Translations under genes and position numbers: made by a program
Assembly: GCA_029718625.1 (NCBI GenBank)
Contig: CM056376.1
Location: forward strand, 26,522,813-26,586,812
Length of the DNA stretch: 64,000 nt
Source: Synaphobranchus kaupii
Taxonomy: Eukaryota > Chordata > Actinopteri > Anguilliformes > Synaphobranchidae
Direction: 5' to 3'
Shown here: piece after piece, positions 34,653 to 46,175 of the stretch
Layout: every line of letters begins with the position of its first letter
Numbering within the stretch: the first letter of the stretch is position 1
Notes under the pieces: model-generated
Told to the model about the DNA's origin: nothing
Database searches by the model: none
What the model saw: only the letters and a program-made list of their open reading frames with translations

Positions 34653-36649
34653 CAGCATCTCATCAGGTTCATTAGGCCCCTGTAGTTTGCCTGCTACAGC
34701 TGCACACCAAACATACTTCTGCAATGCAGTGACTGCGCAGATCGGCACGGACCAATCAAACGCAAGCTTCAACTGCCACTGGGCATTCTGAACAGGGAGA
34801 AAAGAAATAAATCAGGAACAAAAATTGATTTTTAAAAAATATCATTGGAACTTGAAAAAAGTCTTAAATAATGATTTTGTTCTGGTAAACTTTTACTTGA
34901 AACGATTCTCTGCTTTGTGAGTTTCATGCGGTACCGGCGTGCACGCCGCACATGAAGGATTCAGCCACACATACCGCAAAAAAATGTAAATCTAACACTG
35001 CTTTTGTACATTTCACACCCTAGGGTGTTAAATGTACACCACTATTTTAGCTGTGCGCCTAATAAGTACCCATTTCTAAAAACACATGTATTTTGCAGGA
35101 CTCATCCAGTTGTAAGGCAACAGACATTTCCCGGCTCCCAGATAATCGCATTTACTCCGCCTGCCGCTGCTGTCTGGCCCTCCGCAGGGGACCGGAGGCA
35201 GAAGGTGCGCAGAGGCTAACTGTCTGTCAGGAGATTTCTCCTTCCAGAGTCATTTACACTTTTTGAGCAGCGAGAAGACTCGTCCGGGGGGGGGGGGGTC
35301 CATACCGCCGAGCCTCAAATGCGCCGCTCCAGCTCTGCAGAGACCCACCCAGAGATCAGTGGTCCGCTGACGGAGCTTACAGCTCCCTCAGGCCTAACCG
35401 TAACACAGCCTCTAAACACACGGCGTTTCCGTGCAACCGTGGAAACCCACGCCCTCCCCTAACAGCACTGGGAGGATGAGTAAGCTCAAAGAGACAAGCG
35501 GTTCTTCAGAATTCGGCCGTTTGGTTTACCGCATGTGCGCACAGTTCAGCAACTGCGTGCATGCTAGGCGAATAACTCAAATATGTGCATGTGTGATGCA
35601 AATAATGGTAGTTTGTGTGGTTATGCTGTGGTTGGAGACTCACGTGTGCATAAATCACAATAACTACCTGTGCAATCTTTAAATACACTGAAGTGCCTGC
35701 TGAGGAGACTGCTTATTCAATTACAATGTAGAGGGAATATGCGAAAATATCATGTATTATATAAATGATGATTCCAACAGAGCACTCACTGCATTTTGAA
35801 AGAACCCGGATTTTCAACAAGGTCACATTCCCCCCAACAGGCCAACCCCCCCCCCCCCCAAAAAAAACTTGCCCCCCCCTCACAAACCTCCCCCCACCTA
35901 TTTAAATATAACCCTTTTTAACTTATTATTGGGTCCTTTGGAACAGAAGACCCTTGCTTTACAACGTTATTTGCAGTATGATATCCCGCATAAATAAGAA
36001 CGGTGAGACACAAGCCTTCGCTAAATCTGGGACAAAAAAAACTGTGAAAATTAAACAAGTTCGCTGAAAAGGTTTGCACACGTGCAAGCAGTGGCAAACG
36101 TCCAGTGTACCTCTGGAAACCAAAGAACGTGTCAGCAAATAGCCTCTGCTGACAAACCTCTGGAAGGCAAGACAAGCTATTTGTTATCCAGTAGTGGTGA
36201 CACGTCAGAATTTACCACTGAGAAAATTGACATTGACAAGATTATTTTGTCGTCAATATGAACATGAATGAGACTTAATGGTGGAATTACAAATGACCCT
36301 CGTTGACGTATATTAAGCACAGCTGGTGGTGGTCTCCTGGTGATGTCGTAGTTGAACACTAGTATCTCAATCAAATTATCGTTGTATGTTTTCCCATTTC
36401 ATCAGAGCTCAACAAGCCGAAGAAGGATTACTGCCAAATCTGTCCTTGCTTGTGACTTCTGCTATAAAATATCAAATTACATCCTCAATGACTCATATTT
36501 GGCTTCTTGGGTGCTCATTTACTGGCTTTTATTCAGCCCTTAATCTCTCTAAGAATGGAAAGCCATTCCATTATCATCTCTTTTGAGCCGGGCTTTATAT
36601 TGGTCAGTTGTGCACCCTGTCATGTATTAAACATGTGAATTACATACTG
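34653..36649. other. Intergenic stretch
   Basis: It contains MITE family P copy 3, a G-run near 35286, and C-runs near 35850-35875. A GC-rich part at 35150-35470 has no recognised exon. Confidence 0.4.
34965..35058. mobile_element. Palindromic MITE, family P, copy 3 (shortened)
   Basis: It begins near ACACATACCGCAAAAAAATG and ends TATTTTAGCTGTGCG, with the inverted core CACCCTAGGGTGTTAAATG. It is about 40 bp shorter than copies 1 and 2. Confidence 0.5.
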
Positions 36650-37705
36650 TGGTGCAGCACTGCCGCCGAGGGCCTTTCTTTGCGGAGTTTGCATGTGTCC
36701 ACATGGGTTTCCTCCGGGTACTCTGGTTTCCTCCCACTGTCCACAGACAGGCAGTTTAGATGAATTGGAGACTCTAAATTGCCCATAGGTATGAGTGTGT
36801 GAGTGAATGGTAGGCGTGTGCCCTGCAATTGATTGGCAACCTGTCCAGGGTGTATTCCTGCCCCTCGCCCCAAAGCATACTGGGATAGTGACATCACGTG
36901 GTGCTGTAATGGCGACATGTAGTCCAACTGTCTCTCGTGTTCATGTTTGTTAATTTGAATGTATTTTGTTGTGTCGGGCTTTTGTCTTTTGTTTTTTTCA
37001 TGCGCTGTGTGTCTGTTGTGGGATGGGGAAGCGGGCTGGAGATTGTTCAGGGCACTCATGCTGCTCGTTTTGATAATATTGACAAATTGTATATTCGGGA
37101 TAATTTTGTTTGTGGTCGGCACCATGGAGACGCATTCACGACATATGCTCGGGAATGTCCGTTGGATCTGCAGCTACAAAGTTTACCATCGTTCTTCACC
37201 GGAGTTGAAGATGTCGGGACTCGGGACTGATCTAGGACTGCAGGCAATCTTCAAAAGGCCACCGGGGAAGAGAAAGGAGAAGATAATGCGGGGGAGGAGT
37301 GAGGCAACGACTGGGAAGGCTGACGCAGTTCGGTGCTCCGTTTTGACAATCGACAGTGTACAGAGACCGCAACACTGCGTGTATGGAGGAAAGTCGTGGA
37401 GGTGGAGTTTGTGTGTTGGACTGCTTAATAATGACACTGGACATCTCAGGACAGCGGGGGCTATTTTCAATCATGGCTGTATTCCTCTTTAATTCACTTA
37501 ATTAGTTTGATTAATGCAATGATTATATTGAATGTCTTTGTTTGATATGTTTATGTGTTGTGGGTCTGCCCCACTGTCTATGTCTTTTTTGTTGTTTCTG
37601 GGGCTACAACTGAAGTTCCCTAGCGGGAAAATAAAAGTTATTCTATTCTATTCTATTCTATAGGCACCAGCCACCCTGTGACCCTGACCAGGAATAATGG
37701 ATGGA
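36650..37705 (+). mobile_element. Common fish RTE-tail/SINE repeat, split by a non-LTR fragment
   Basis: The left part (36650-36888) carries GTTTGCATG...TTTCCTCCGGGTACTCTGG and GAGACTCTAAATTGCCC. The right part (37664-37705) continues exactly where it stopped (GCACCAGCCACCCTGTGACC) and ends in GGATGGAT. The two halves are separated by 36889-37659 plus a copy of ATAG. Confidence 0.85.
36889..37659 (+). mobile_element. Non-LTR retrotransposon fragment with (ATTCT)n tail
   Basis: The 771-bp insertion lies inside the repeat above, with ATAG on both sides (36885-36888, 37660-37663). It ends in GCGGGAAAATAAAAGTTATT and four ATTCT units (37637-37659), as non-LTR elements do. The 177-codon frame at 36959-37492 and overlapping frames have basic patches (PPGKRKEKIMRGR) reminiscent of fish LINE N-termini, but no endonuclease or reverse transcriptase is present. 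It may be an internally deleted LINE or a LINE-derived SINE. Confidence 0.6.
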
Positions 37706-37731
37706 TTATATGCTGCCATTTCGCACCTAAC

Positions 37732-38423
37732 TGTCAGGTTTTGGGTTAGAAAATAAAGAACCAACCGCGACAGATAAGGATTCAGAAAACGTATCTAAAA
37801 GACACGCCACAGAAGCAGAATTAAACCGCAAAAGGGAAACTGATAAGCGGGAGAAAAACTTCCCTAGCTCAAGGCTAACACAAAACAACCTCAAAAAGAG
37901 GCGAGGAATCGCTAGAACAGCGAGAAACAAACAAAAAGAAAGAACCTCACGCACTAATTGATCTGCGTATAACAGAGGTTGAGAAAACTGAAAAGAAACG
38001 AACAAAATAGCAAGCCTGTAGCTACAGCTCAGTCGGCTAAGGAGCTGCACAAAGAATAAACAGGCTGCAGACAAAAAGAAAAGAATAGAGAGCGATAGGA
38101 CAGAAAACCAGAGATTCTAATCCTATATATTATTCCAATAGCTGTGTCTCTGTATAACATAAAACAGAGATACAGAAGCTAGAAACTATTACCTATACCT
38201 AATACCGGCTTTCTAGTAACTACTCCACAACAATCTAGAAGCACCGGAAAGCGGAAGTGAAGCTCTATTTATAGCCGACAGAAACCAAGCACAGGTGTAG
38301 AAGATAATGATCCGGAGAGATCCAAACACCGGAACGGAGGAAGAAAAAATCCGATAGAGCCACAGACGACGCCAAACGGAAAACCATGGTAAAAACAAAA
38401 GGAGACAGCCACTAACCATGACA
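37732..38423 (-). mobile_element. Solo LTR
   Basis: The 692-bp block begins and ends TGTCA...TGACA and is flanked by the 5-bp duplication CTAAC (37727-37731 and 38424-38428). On the minus strand a TATAAATAG box lies about 160 bp from the start (about 38265), as expected of an LTR promoter. No internal gag/pol region or second LTR is adjacent, so recombination has probably removed the body. It is probably Ty3/gypsy-type, but the class is not proven. Confidence 0.82.
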
Positions 38424-38428
38424 CTAAC

Positions 38429-40490
38429 TACATTAATACTCCACTTTAAATGAGATCGGAGGAGCAATTTTGTTTATCCATATTAATCAAATCTGCATAA
38501 GTGCTTGAGGCGTGTTTAAAATCAAGATTCAAGAAACTTTGTGTTCTTGAAACAGTTGTTTTTTAAAAGGCTCGGCCTTGCTTATGTTGCTTACGTTTGC
38601 GCGACCCTCCCTAATCATAACTACAGGTCTCAGCTTTCCGAGCACTAATATTATCATAAATTAGTTTCATTTTTTTGTGGGTCTATCACCATCTTCCAAT
38701 GAGCTCTTTCACCACTGACCGGCTCATAGAAACAGAACTGAGAACTCCAGAAAGACCCTTTACACGTATTTCTCAGTGGCTAACAATTCTTCGGCAGTTT
38801 GACATCACCACGCTAAAACTGCATGTGGCAGGTTTATCAAAATGTTTCACAAATTAACTCATTAGCAAGTTACTGTGAAAATGCGACAAATTTGTGTTCG
38901 ACCTGCATTTCGGTAAGGAGAATCAACTCTCTAAGTCTCTGAGGAAAAACTATTCTTTAAATGCTTCACTTTTAATGTTCTGGTTACAGTATTGTTTCTC
39001 TGTCTGCTTTAATGGCTTTTTTTATGACCAAAAATAGGAGACAGCGAGGACTGGAAAGGAGGGGGGGATAGAGGCAGAGCAGGAGCACTTGAAAGCTAGA
39101 GAACAAATGCCCCTGCTGGGCCTGCTAATGACTTTAACTTAGACGTCCTACACTTTCCTTTTGTTTTTTTCTCCCCCGCTTTCTCTTACCTTCCACATAT
39201 TAATTTCATGCAAATGGGTATTTGATGTGGAGGCGAAGTTGCCCAGTGTAACAACATGTTCTCAGCAATACAAATTTGCCGTTATCACATGAAAACATTC
39301 AGGCCGCGTTTAGCTGCAGTCTATGCGGTTCTCTTCACCCACCGTACCGCCGTACGCCGCGTTCCAAACAGCCGGCGATAATCAGGCGTGTCCCAGTTTA
39401 AAAGGTCAGGTTTCCGGCAGAGCGGACCTCGCTCGGGGTTAGCGCAGCCGTGGTGCGGTTTTAACACGTGTTTCTTAAAAGGCTCGGCCTTACTTACGTT
39501 TGCACGACCCTTCCTAATTGGTCGGGTAATTTAAACCTCTTAGACAAGCGATTCAGTTAAAATCGATCGGGCTTTTATTGCGATCTTTAGATGTTGGCTC
39601 GTCTCATCGCGAGCTTCTGGGATGAAGAACAGACGCCTGCTTGGCAACTAATCTCCCTGGGGGTGGGATCGATGACATAACAAAAGGCATTCGTGCTTCC
39701 GGAAGTGTGGCGCTATTTGATTGGTGCGTTTCATGACGTGGGCAGGTAACAGGAGGACGTTAGCCCTTTGCTGCTTTTTTATATAACAGGAAACACAAAG
39801 GCCCTTCATGAATCCCAGCGGAAAGTCTGATAGTACTCCATAGATGATACTCATTTAGTTCAGTTGCAGGGAGGGGGGGGCATGGGACCGCTACCTATTG
39901 ACGTGACCGTTATCGTATCCCAGTCAGGGACTAAAAGGGAAATATCAAAGGAATTCACTCCATTTGAATCAGCAACATTTTTTTTTTTTTAATAAACAAG
40001 TTAATGCAACACAGGACTGCGATATTCCCTCTGCCGCCCCCCCCCGAGTCATAGAACCACCGCAGAAACCACGCTGGCATGTGGAGAAGGGACGCGTCCG
40101 CCGAGCCGTTATTTCCGGCCCTGCGTCTGGAGACTTTCCCCCCCACGTCTTCCCCATCTCTCCTCCTCCTCCTCCCGCTGTTGAAGCCCAGAGGGGTTTC
40201 CCCTCCATACCACAGTAATGCCCCCCCCCCCACCCCACCCCACTTATATTTATGGCTCTATTCCAGCAGACAATAACAACAGCTTTACTACATTAATTTA
40301 CGCCAGCCATAAAAGATTCATCACGTCTATAAAGAATGTACCTCACGCGTGCGCCATCGCGGAGGGGCCTGCTCCTGTAGCGGGGCGTTGCTATAGCGAT
40401 GCTTCGCGCAGGGCGCATTATGAATTCTGTTAGGTGCCTTTCAAACACGGATAAAGACGGCGGGACAGTGAGTCTCCCCTTGTTGGCTCC
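38429..40490. other. Intergenic stretch with a dispersed 48-bp similarity
   Basis: 38562-38614 and 39472-39519 share TTAAAAGGCTCGGCCTT and ACGTTTGYRCGACCC. C-runs lie near 40034 and 40219. No gene is recognised. Confidence 0.4.
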
Positions 40491-40535
40491 GTGTTTGCAT
40501 ATGCAAATGAGGTCCTTTTCGTCCTATTGGTGGAG
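40491..40535. promoter_or_regulatory. Octamer palindrome and inverted CCAAT box
   Basis: TTTGCATATGCAAA (40494-40507) contains overlapping POU octamers on both strands, and ATTGG follows at 40526-40530. Such spacing occurs in promoters, but I see no TATA box and no gene directly downstream. Confidence 0.3.
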
Positions 40536-40612
40536 ATGATGTGTAACCGTGACAATGTCACAGAGGCTTTGCCCCCGCTCCCCCCCCCCCCTACCTCACC
40601 AGGCTAAACGAC

Positions 40613-40810
40613 GACATGGAAGTACGACTCGTTTTGGATGCCTCTAACAAACTGTATGAAGGAGTCCCAACACAGGGGGCCAAAGGAGAGTGGTCCAATC
40701 CCCCCCATCAAAGAGCGCAGCACCTTCATCAACCGCCTACCGGTGACGGAGCACGGCAAGGGACAGGGGCGCCGAATACGCCAAACGCAAGTCGGGGCTG
40801 TCGGGAAACC
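40613..40810 (+). pseudogene. Possible frameshifted coding relic
   Basis: Three protein-like stretches follow one another in different frames: MEVRLVLDASNKLYEGVP, then IKERSTFINRLPVTEHGK, then EYAKRKSGLS. Third-position GC is high, unlike the surroundings. A CTCACCAG acceptor-like site precedes it. I do not recognise the protein. It could be a decayed exon or retrocopy, or chance. Confidence 0.28.
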
Positions 40811-43800
40811 ATTCTTTTTTTTTGTTTTCAGGTGGAATCAATGCAAACCGCAATGTCATGTACATTGGATACTGTACATGCAAATACTTGTACTGAAAAC
40901 ATTCAGACAGTTTTGCATATTTCCGGGTAGGAGAGGAGTGGTAGTGGGGGAGTGGAGGAAGGGAGGTGGGGAGTGAAGAATATTGGGATGCAGTCGAAAA
41001 GAGGGACCACCATGCGTCAACGTCAAACGGGCCCCCGCTGGCCAGTGGAGTAGCAAAGTTACCCAACGTAACACGGAACATCTAAAGAGATGTTCTGAGC
41101 TTTTGGAAAAGATGCTCATGTGCTTTTATGTTTGCTGAAGATTATTTTGGAGAGGAGGGGGAGGAACTAATGTAGAGGTTATCTGAGGATCTCTGGCTAA
41201 AATAAGCCCCTCCTACCCCTGTTGGGACGAATCCATGGGCATCCTACCACTTCACACCCCTGGTCTTTCATTCTCAATTCTCTTTGTTCTGTTTTTGCAG
41301 TGACCCAAGGGGTGGATGTGGGTATGGGAATTCAAGGGATTATTCAAACCCCGCTGGGCATAGGCAAGCCCATGGTCTGAATGCAGCTGCACATGGGTGG
41401 TCTTCCTTTGATTCCACTCTGTGCGTAGTTTGGCGATGGTGGCTGTGTCGCCTGTTTCGAAGGAAAGCCGTGGGTCTGCACTGAGGTATGATACCTGCGT
41501 GTCCTGTGCAGCGGGGTTGCTCCACAAACGCGATTGGAGGGACAGTTGGACAAGGGATTATGCAGCCAATGAGATGTAAGGTGCCATGGTTAGGCGTCTG
41601 GAATTTGGCTAGGGCATCAGAGTTAACACCCATAACTCTGCTGGTTACAGTTGGCTGACGGCATAGCCAAGGCTTTTAATTGGAGCCTGCGCATACAGCC
41701 GTTAGCGAGCCAGTCGTTGTGAGCGAGCCAGTCTCTCAGTAGCCTTGTGAAGAAAACAGCAGGACTCTAACAGAGAGTGTCTCACCATTGTCTCACTTTT
41801 TTTTAATCATTTAATTTTACCTGAAGCAGCTTCTAGCAAATCATATGCGGCTATGCCAGTTTAAATCCACAATGCAATTTTTTGTAATCAATTTTTTGTA
41901 CTCAGCACAACCTTTGATGATCTGTACTCGTCTTTTCAATGCACAAGGCCAATTGAATAATTTAATTTAAATGTAGAAAGTCAGGCAATATATTGCACGT
42001 GGCTCGTTTCGACTGCATTGTAGTTCGACTGCATTTGCTTCTCAGTGGAGAGAAAAAAAAACTGTCTTCTCCATATACCTCTTAGAGACAAAAGATAATT
42101 TCCTGCCTGGAAACCAAACCTGGGTTCACATAGTAATTGTTTTGGATTCAGAAGTATTCAGAATACTATTGATCTTGCCTGGTGTATTTGAGCCTGCTAG
42201 GAGGATCGGGTGACACTTTTGGGATTATTTCATGTGCTCCAATATGCCAGGTAAGCTTAATCTAATGCAGAAAAGTATTTGAATCCAAAACTAATACTAC
42301 TTGAACCCAGGTCTGCTGGAAACCAGACAGCACTCTGGCCTATGACAGTGCCTATGACTTCAGGAGCCATTGGCTGTGGTGCATAATTACTGAAAAACAG
42401 GTCTGTTAAAGTAACCGGAATGTTCCACGCAGGCCACAGCTGTTGCACCCAGGGGCAAAGGTGCTTAAGCTGAACCGTGAAAAAGTCTATAAGCTGCATT
42501 TTGTAAGTGCATAAGCAATAAAATATCTCCCCATAGCCCCTAGAAGCCATACCTTTACACTTCATTTTATATTCATGTCGAGAAGATGTTCCTGCGGAGA
42601 GACTAGTTTTTAGCACGACTGAAACGGTAAGTGCGTTTTCATCGACGAGAACCAACGACACCAGAAACCCTATCCTACCCTGTCAGCCCGGGAGATTCGG
42701 ACGGGTCTTTGGCGAGTCCGATGAGGCGTGTGTGCGAATGGGACACTCAACTGTAGGGTGGGACGACTAAACGGGAGGACTTAACTGGAGGATCGATGGG
42801 GGTCCCCTCGGGGTTTCGGCCCCGAATCGAGGCAGCGGGACGGTCATACAAAGATTACTTCTGACTACATGAACAGGCCTATCTGTCACGCGCGGTGCTT
42901 GGCGGTTTTGAACATCAGTCAGAGGTTCTTCAAAGGAGAATTTCCAGTGGCTCCCAACAACTGGGGGGTGGGGGGGTAATTGCAATTCTGTACAGTGCAG
43001 CTTTTGGTAACGCAATACACTACAGGCATTTATTTTTCTATAGCTACAGTGCGGTTGTTTTAAGTCGGACCCTGGAGCCGCTCGTCTACAGCAACAGAAC
43101 CCAATCAAAACCATTGATTTTTTTTGCTTTTTTCTCACAGTTATTTGCTACTGTGTCCACAGGCGCAGAAACACTGAGCACATTTATTTAGCAGTCGGCC
43201 CCTATGGAACAATACAAACTGTCAGGTTTGCCTTCAAATCTCTGCACACTGTGACATCATCTGATCATCAAATGCAAAGCATTATGACATCATCCGATCA
43301 TCAAATTCAAAGCATTATGACATCGTCTGATCATCAGAGCATCAAACTGAATTTTAAAGGTACTTTACTGGTATGACCACACATTTATAGTAACGGCAAG
43401 GCAATCATTTGCATAAAATACAACAAAGCAATAACAGCATCAACTATGGAAGACACACCTTTTTAAAGAACTTATTATTTAATTCAAAATACATTAAAAT
43501 AATAATAATAATAACCATTTCAGACTTTGAGCCCCAGGGAACAAAGCCTAAAATCGTTAAAATGTATGTATGGTATCAAACTTGAGTGTGTTATTAAGCA
43601 TCCACCAAAGTTTGAATGAAAAAAATATATATAAATATGTAGGGAATATTCATTTAAATCTATACACGGGGGTTTCCACTTATGTACTGGAGTACGCCAC
43701 TACCATCCTTATACAACTGGGTGGCATAGTTTTGTATAATCAATCAGTCTCAAAAAATTGTATATACTATTCTCAAAAGAGAATATACTAACTAAAAATT

Positions 43801-44080
43801 GGCAACTTGAATTAATAATTAATTTAATTACCAATAAAATTACACATTAATAATTCATAGCAAAATCACCATATTATGTACTCAGTCAATACCGAATTAA
43901 TATAAATGATTCAGCTAAAAGGTGAAGGCATTAGGGGAATTCCTGCGATTAGCATTGGCTAACTCAGTTCAACACAAGAGCAACATTAATACAGACAATC
44001 TTGGAAAATGTAATAGTTTATTGAACACAAAGTTCCAAACAGACCAAAGCACGATACTACTATAATGTACAACAAACTAT
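40811..44080. other. Intergenic stretch
   Basis: It holds a 33-bp direct repeat of three copies at 43253-43345 (ACATCATCTGATCATCAAAT...). The rest has no recognised gene. AATAAT-rich DNA lies at 43495-43515. Confidence 0.4.
43253..43345. repeat. 33-bp tandem repeat, about three copies
   Basis: Units read GACATCATCTGATCATCAAA then TGCAAAGCATTAT, with few differences. The third copy is truncated and diverged. Confidence 0.8.
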
Positions 44081-44091
44081 GTGTGTGTGTG

Positions 44092-44155
<64 letters not shown>

Positions 44156-44168
44156 TGTGTGCGTGCGT
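44081..44168. repeat. Compound (GT)n(GCGT)n microsatellite
   Basis: About 12 GT units switch to about 14 GCGT tetranucleotides. This is a long alternating purine-pyrimidine tract, prone to Z-DNA. Frames reading through it are artefacts. Confidence 0.95.
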
Positions 44169-44404
44169 TGGGCGCACGTGGGGGTTTCCATGTTCTCCTG
44201 CGTGTGGGGGGTTGCCTCGGACATGTGTTCAGAAAGAAAAAAGAAACTAAAATGGAGGGAGGTTTGAAACTAGCTTTCGCTGGAGCTAGCTAATGGTGGC
44301 GTGTGAACCATAACATACACATAAGGGATAGCCGTAAGCTTATCGATACGTGTGCATTGAGATCAGCGTGCAGTGTTAAGATTACGACTGGTTAGTGTTT
44401 AAAG

Positions 44405-45568
44405 CAGTGGAGGCTGGTGACTTCCAGAATTGAGGAGGCCATTTTTTTCCGCTTGCTCACTTCACTCGCGATGGAATGTTCCCTGTTCTCTTATCTGTCT
44501 TTGTGCTGGCCAAAGGCATACTATTTGGAGTGTAAGCTACAGTCAGAAAGTTCTGGCTGATGAAATTCATTGTGCAGAGCTTAGCCTTGTGCCTTCCTGA
44601 AGAAATCTGTCTCAGAGATGTTGTCAACTCAAGGAGAAATGCCTAGAGTGAAGGGTTTAACGTTAACGTTATCCACTAGAGGGCAGCACTCTATTCGTAT
44701 TTAGAGTGAATTTCCTCACAGAGCAACAATTCAGTAATTTGATATGGAAGATTATTAAATTGACTTGTAATAAAACGAAATGGACTACATTAAAAATAAA
44801 ACTGTTCAATAAATCCCAAATGGTGTCTAACATGACCTATTGAATGTCATTCTCACTCCCTAGTATCTGGAATCTGCATATCTCCAGCCCAAGATCTCAA
44901 ATTGCGCCAGAATCTCGCCGACTTCCGAGGTCGTTTTAAGCAAAAGTATTTGGCCAAATGAGCTATAAACTTCAGGGATGATAGCCAGGGGTGTTCTCTA
45001 AATTTGCTGAAAAGCACAAGTTGATAGGACACTCGTAGCCACTATGGCGAGTGTTTGTTTGACTGAAGTGACTGGCGAATTCTCAAAATGGCTTCTGTGT
45101 TGAATAGGAAAGGAAAGGATAGTTGATTCCAAATGAACCAGTAGCATGTGATTGGACGAACAAAATGTCAATCTTTCAGCCCTGGACACAATGCATGGTG
45201 AGGCCAGGCCTCCGTTGCCCACCCATTTTCAGTGATCTGGCCAATCACATATTGGCATGAAAAAAAATGCATTACATTGACTTCTATGAGAAGCTAATTT
45301 CCTAGGGGAGGCCTGGCCTCCCTTAATCACAAACTGATAGGGAAATCTGGCCTGTTGCTTTACAATTGCAATATTGGGTTTTAGCCATGGGAAAATTTAG
45401 ATTTATGAACAAAACTAAAATAATATCAATATAAAAAATAAAAAATATGTTTTTTGTTAAAATAAATAAATAAAATAAATATATTTATTGTTTTTTTTAA
45501 ATCTCTCTCTTCTCTCAAATTATTGGGGAGGCCAGGCCTCCTCCACCTCTATGGAGGAGCCTCCACTG
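44405..45568. mobile_element. hAT element, non-autonomous, with perfect 8-bp target duplication
   Basis: The 1164-bp element begins CAGTGGAGGC and ends GCCTCCACTG. The duplication GTTTAAAG lies at 44397-44404 and 45569-45576. The 8-bp duplication and CAGTGGAGGC ends are standard for a widespread fish hAT group. GAGGAGGCC boxes lie under both ends. No transposase frame remains. It contains a full CTCF consensus match. Confidence 0.92.
44673..44687 (+). promoter_or_regulatory. CTCF-like site
   Basis: CCACTAGAGGGCAGC matches CCASYAGRKGGCRSY at all 15 positions. It lies inside the hAT element, so the element may have delivered the site. Confidence 0.6.
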
Positions 45569-45576
45569 GTTTAAAG

Positions 45577-45879
45577 ACAGATCACATGCAAGTTACGTTC
45601 TGTGCGTGATGCATTAAACCTAACGTAGCTTCCTCCCATTGGATTGCGACGCTCACAATGAAAAGGGGAAAGCCGGGTCGGCCGATCCTGTGGTGGCAAG
45701 TTCGCAGGGTTGCCATAGGGGGAACTGGCCGCCTCATCTTGGGTCCCTGGAACTGGTTTATTTCATCATCAGGGTTGCAGTTCGTAGGGGTGGATAATGG
45801 AACTGGAGGCATTATTTCTCCCGAACTATGCAGCGTGATCCTACTGCAGACCGCTTGCCTCTTTGGGGGACTCACCGGC
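45577..45879. other. Gap between the hAT element and the GC-rich block
   Basis: No exon or repeat is recognised. GC content rises to the right. Confidence 0.4.
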
Positions 45880-46175
45880 AGTGCTGTGCTGCAGGATCAG
45901 TGGGTGCGTGGTCTGCTTAGTGGTTCTTCTTGACCACCTTCTTGGTCTCCGGTCCTCCGTGGCCGATAGCCGGGGTAGATGAGCCCGCCTCGCTCAGTTG
46001 GATCGGTGTCATGGACGGCCATGCTTCCTTGTGGAGTGAGGGCTTTTCCCCGGGCATGCAGGCCGCACGGGGCCGAGAGAAGAGAGAGTGAAGGCCCTGG
46101 CGAGTTGAGCAGACGACTGAACCGGAAGAACTGGAAGAAGGAGGCGCGCCGTGTTGCCCCTTTTATAAACTTTAT
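45880..46175 (-). promoter_or_regulatory. GC-rich block with TATA box, small ORF and splice donor
   Basis: On the minus strand, TATAAAAGGGG (46167-46157) is followed by a pyrimidine-rich leader, an ATG at 46057 opening a 46-codon frame to 45917 (MPGEKPSLHKEAW ... KKVVKKNH), and a good splice donor CCG|GTGAGT after 45886. A second overlapping ATG frame ends at 45897. This order looks like a promoter and first exon of an unrecognised gene. No frame passes through the donor, so a non-coding first exon or a retroelement leader is also possible. Confidence 0.35.

Noticed and set aside
36959..37492. 177-codon frame as a host gene
   Set aside because: It lies wholly inside the non-LTR insertion and has no conserved domain.
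40491..40535. Histone-type promoter (octamer plus CCAAT)
   Set aside because: No histone gene or TATA box follows, so it is kept only as a low-confidence motif.
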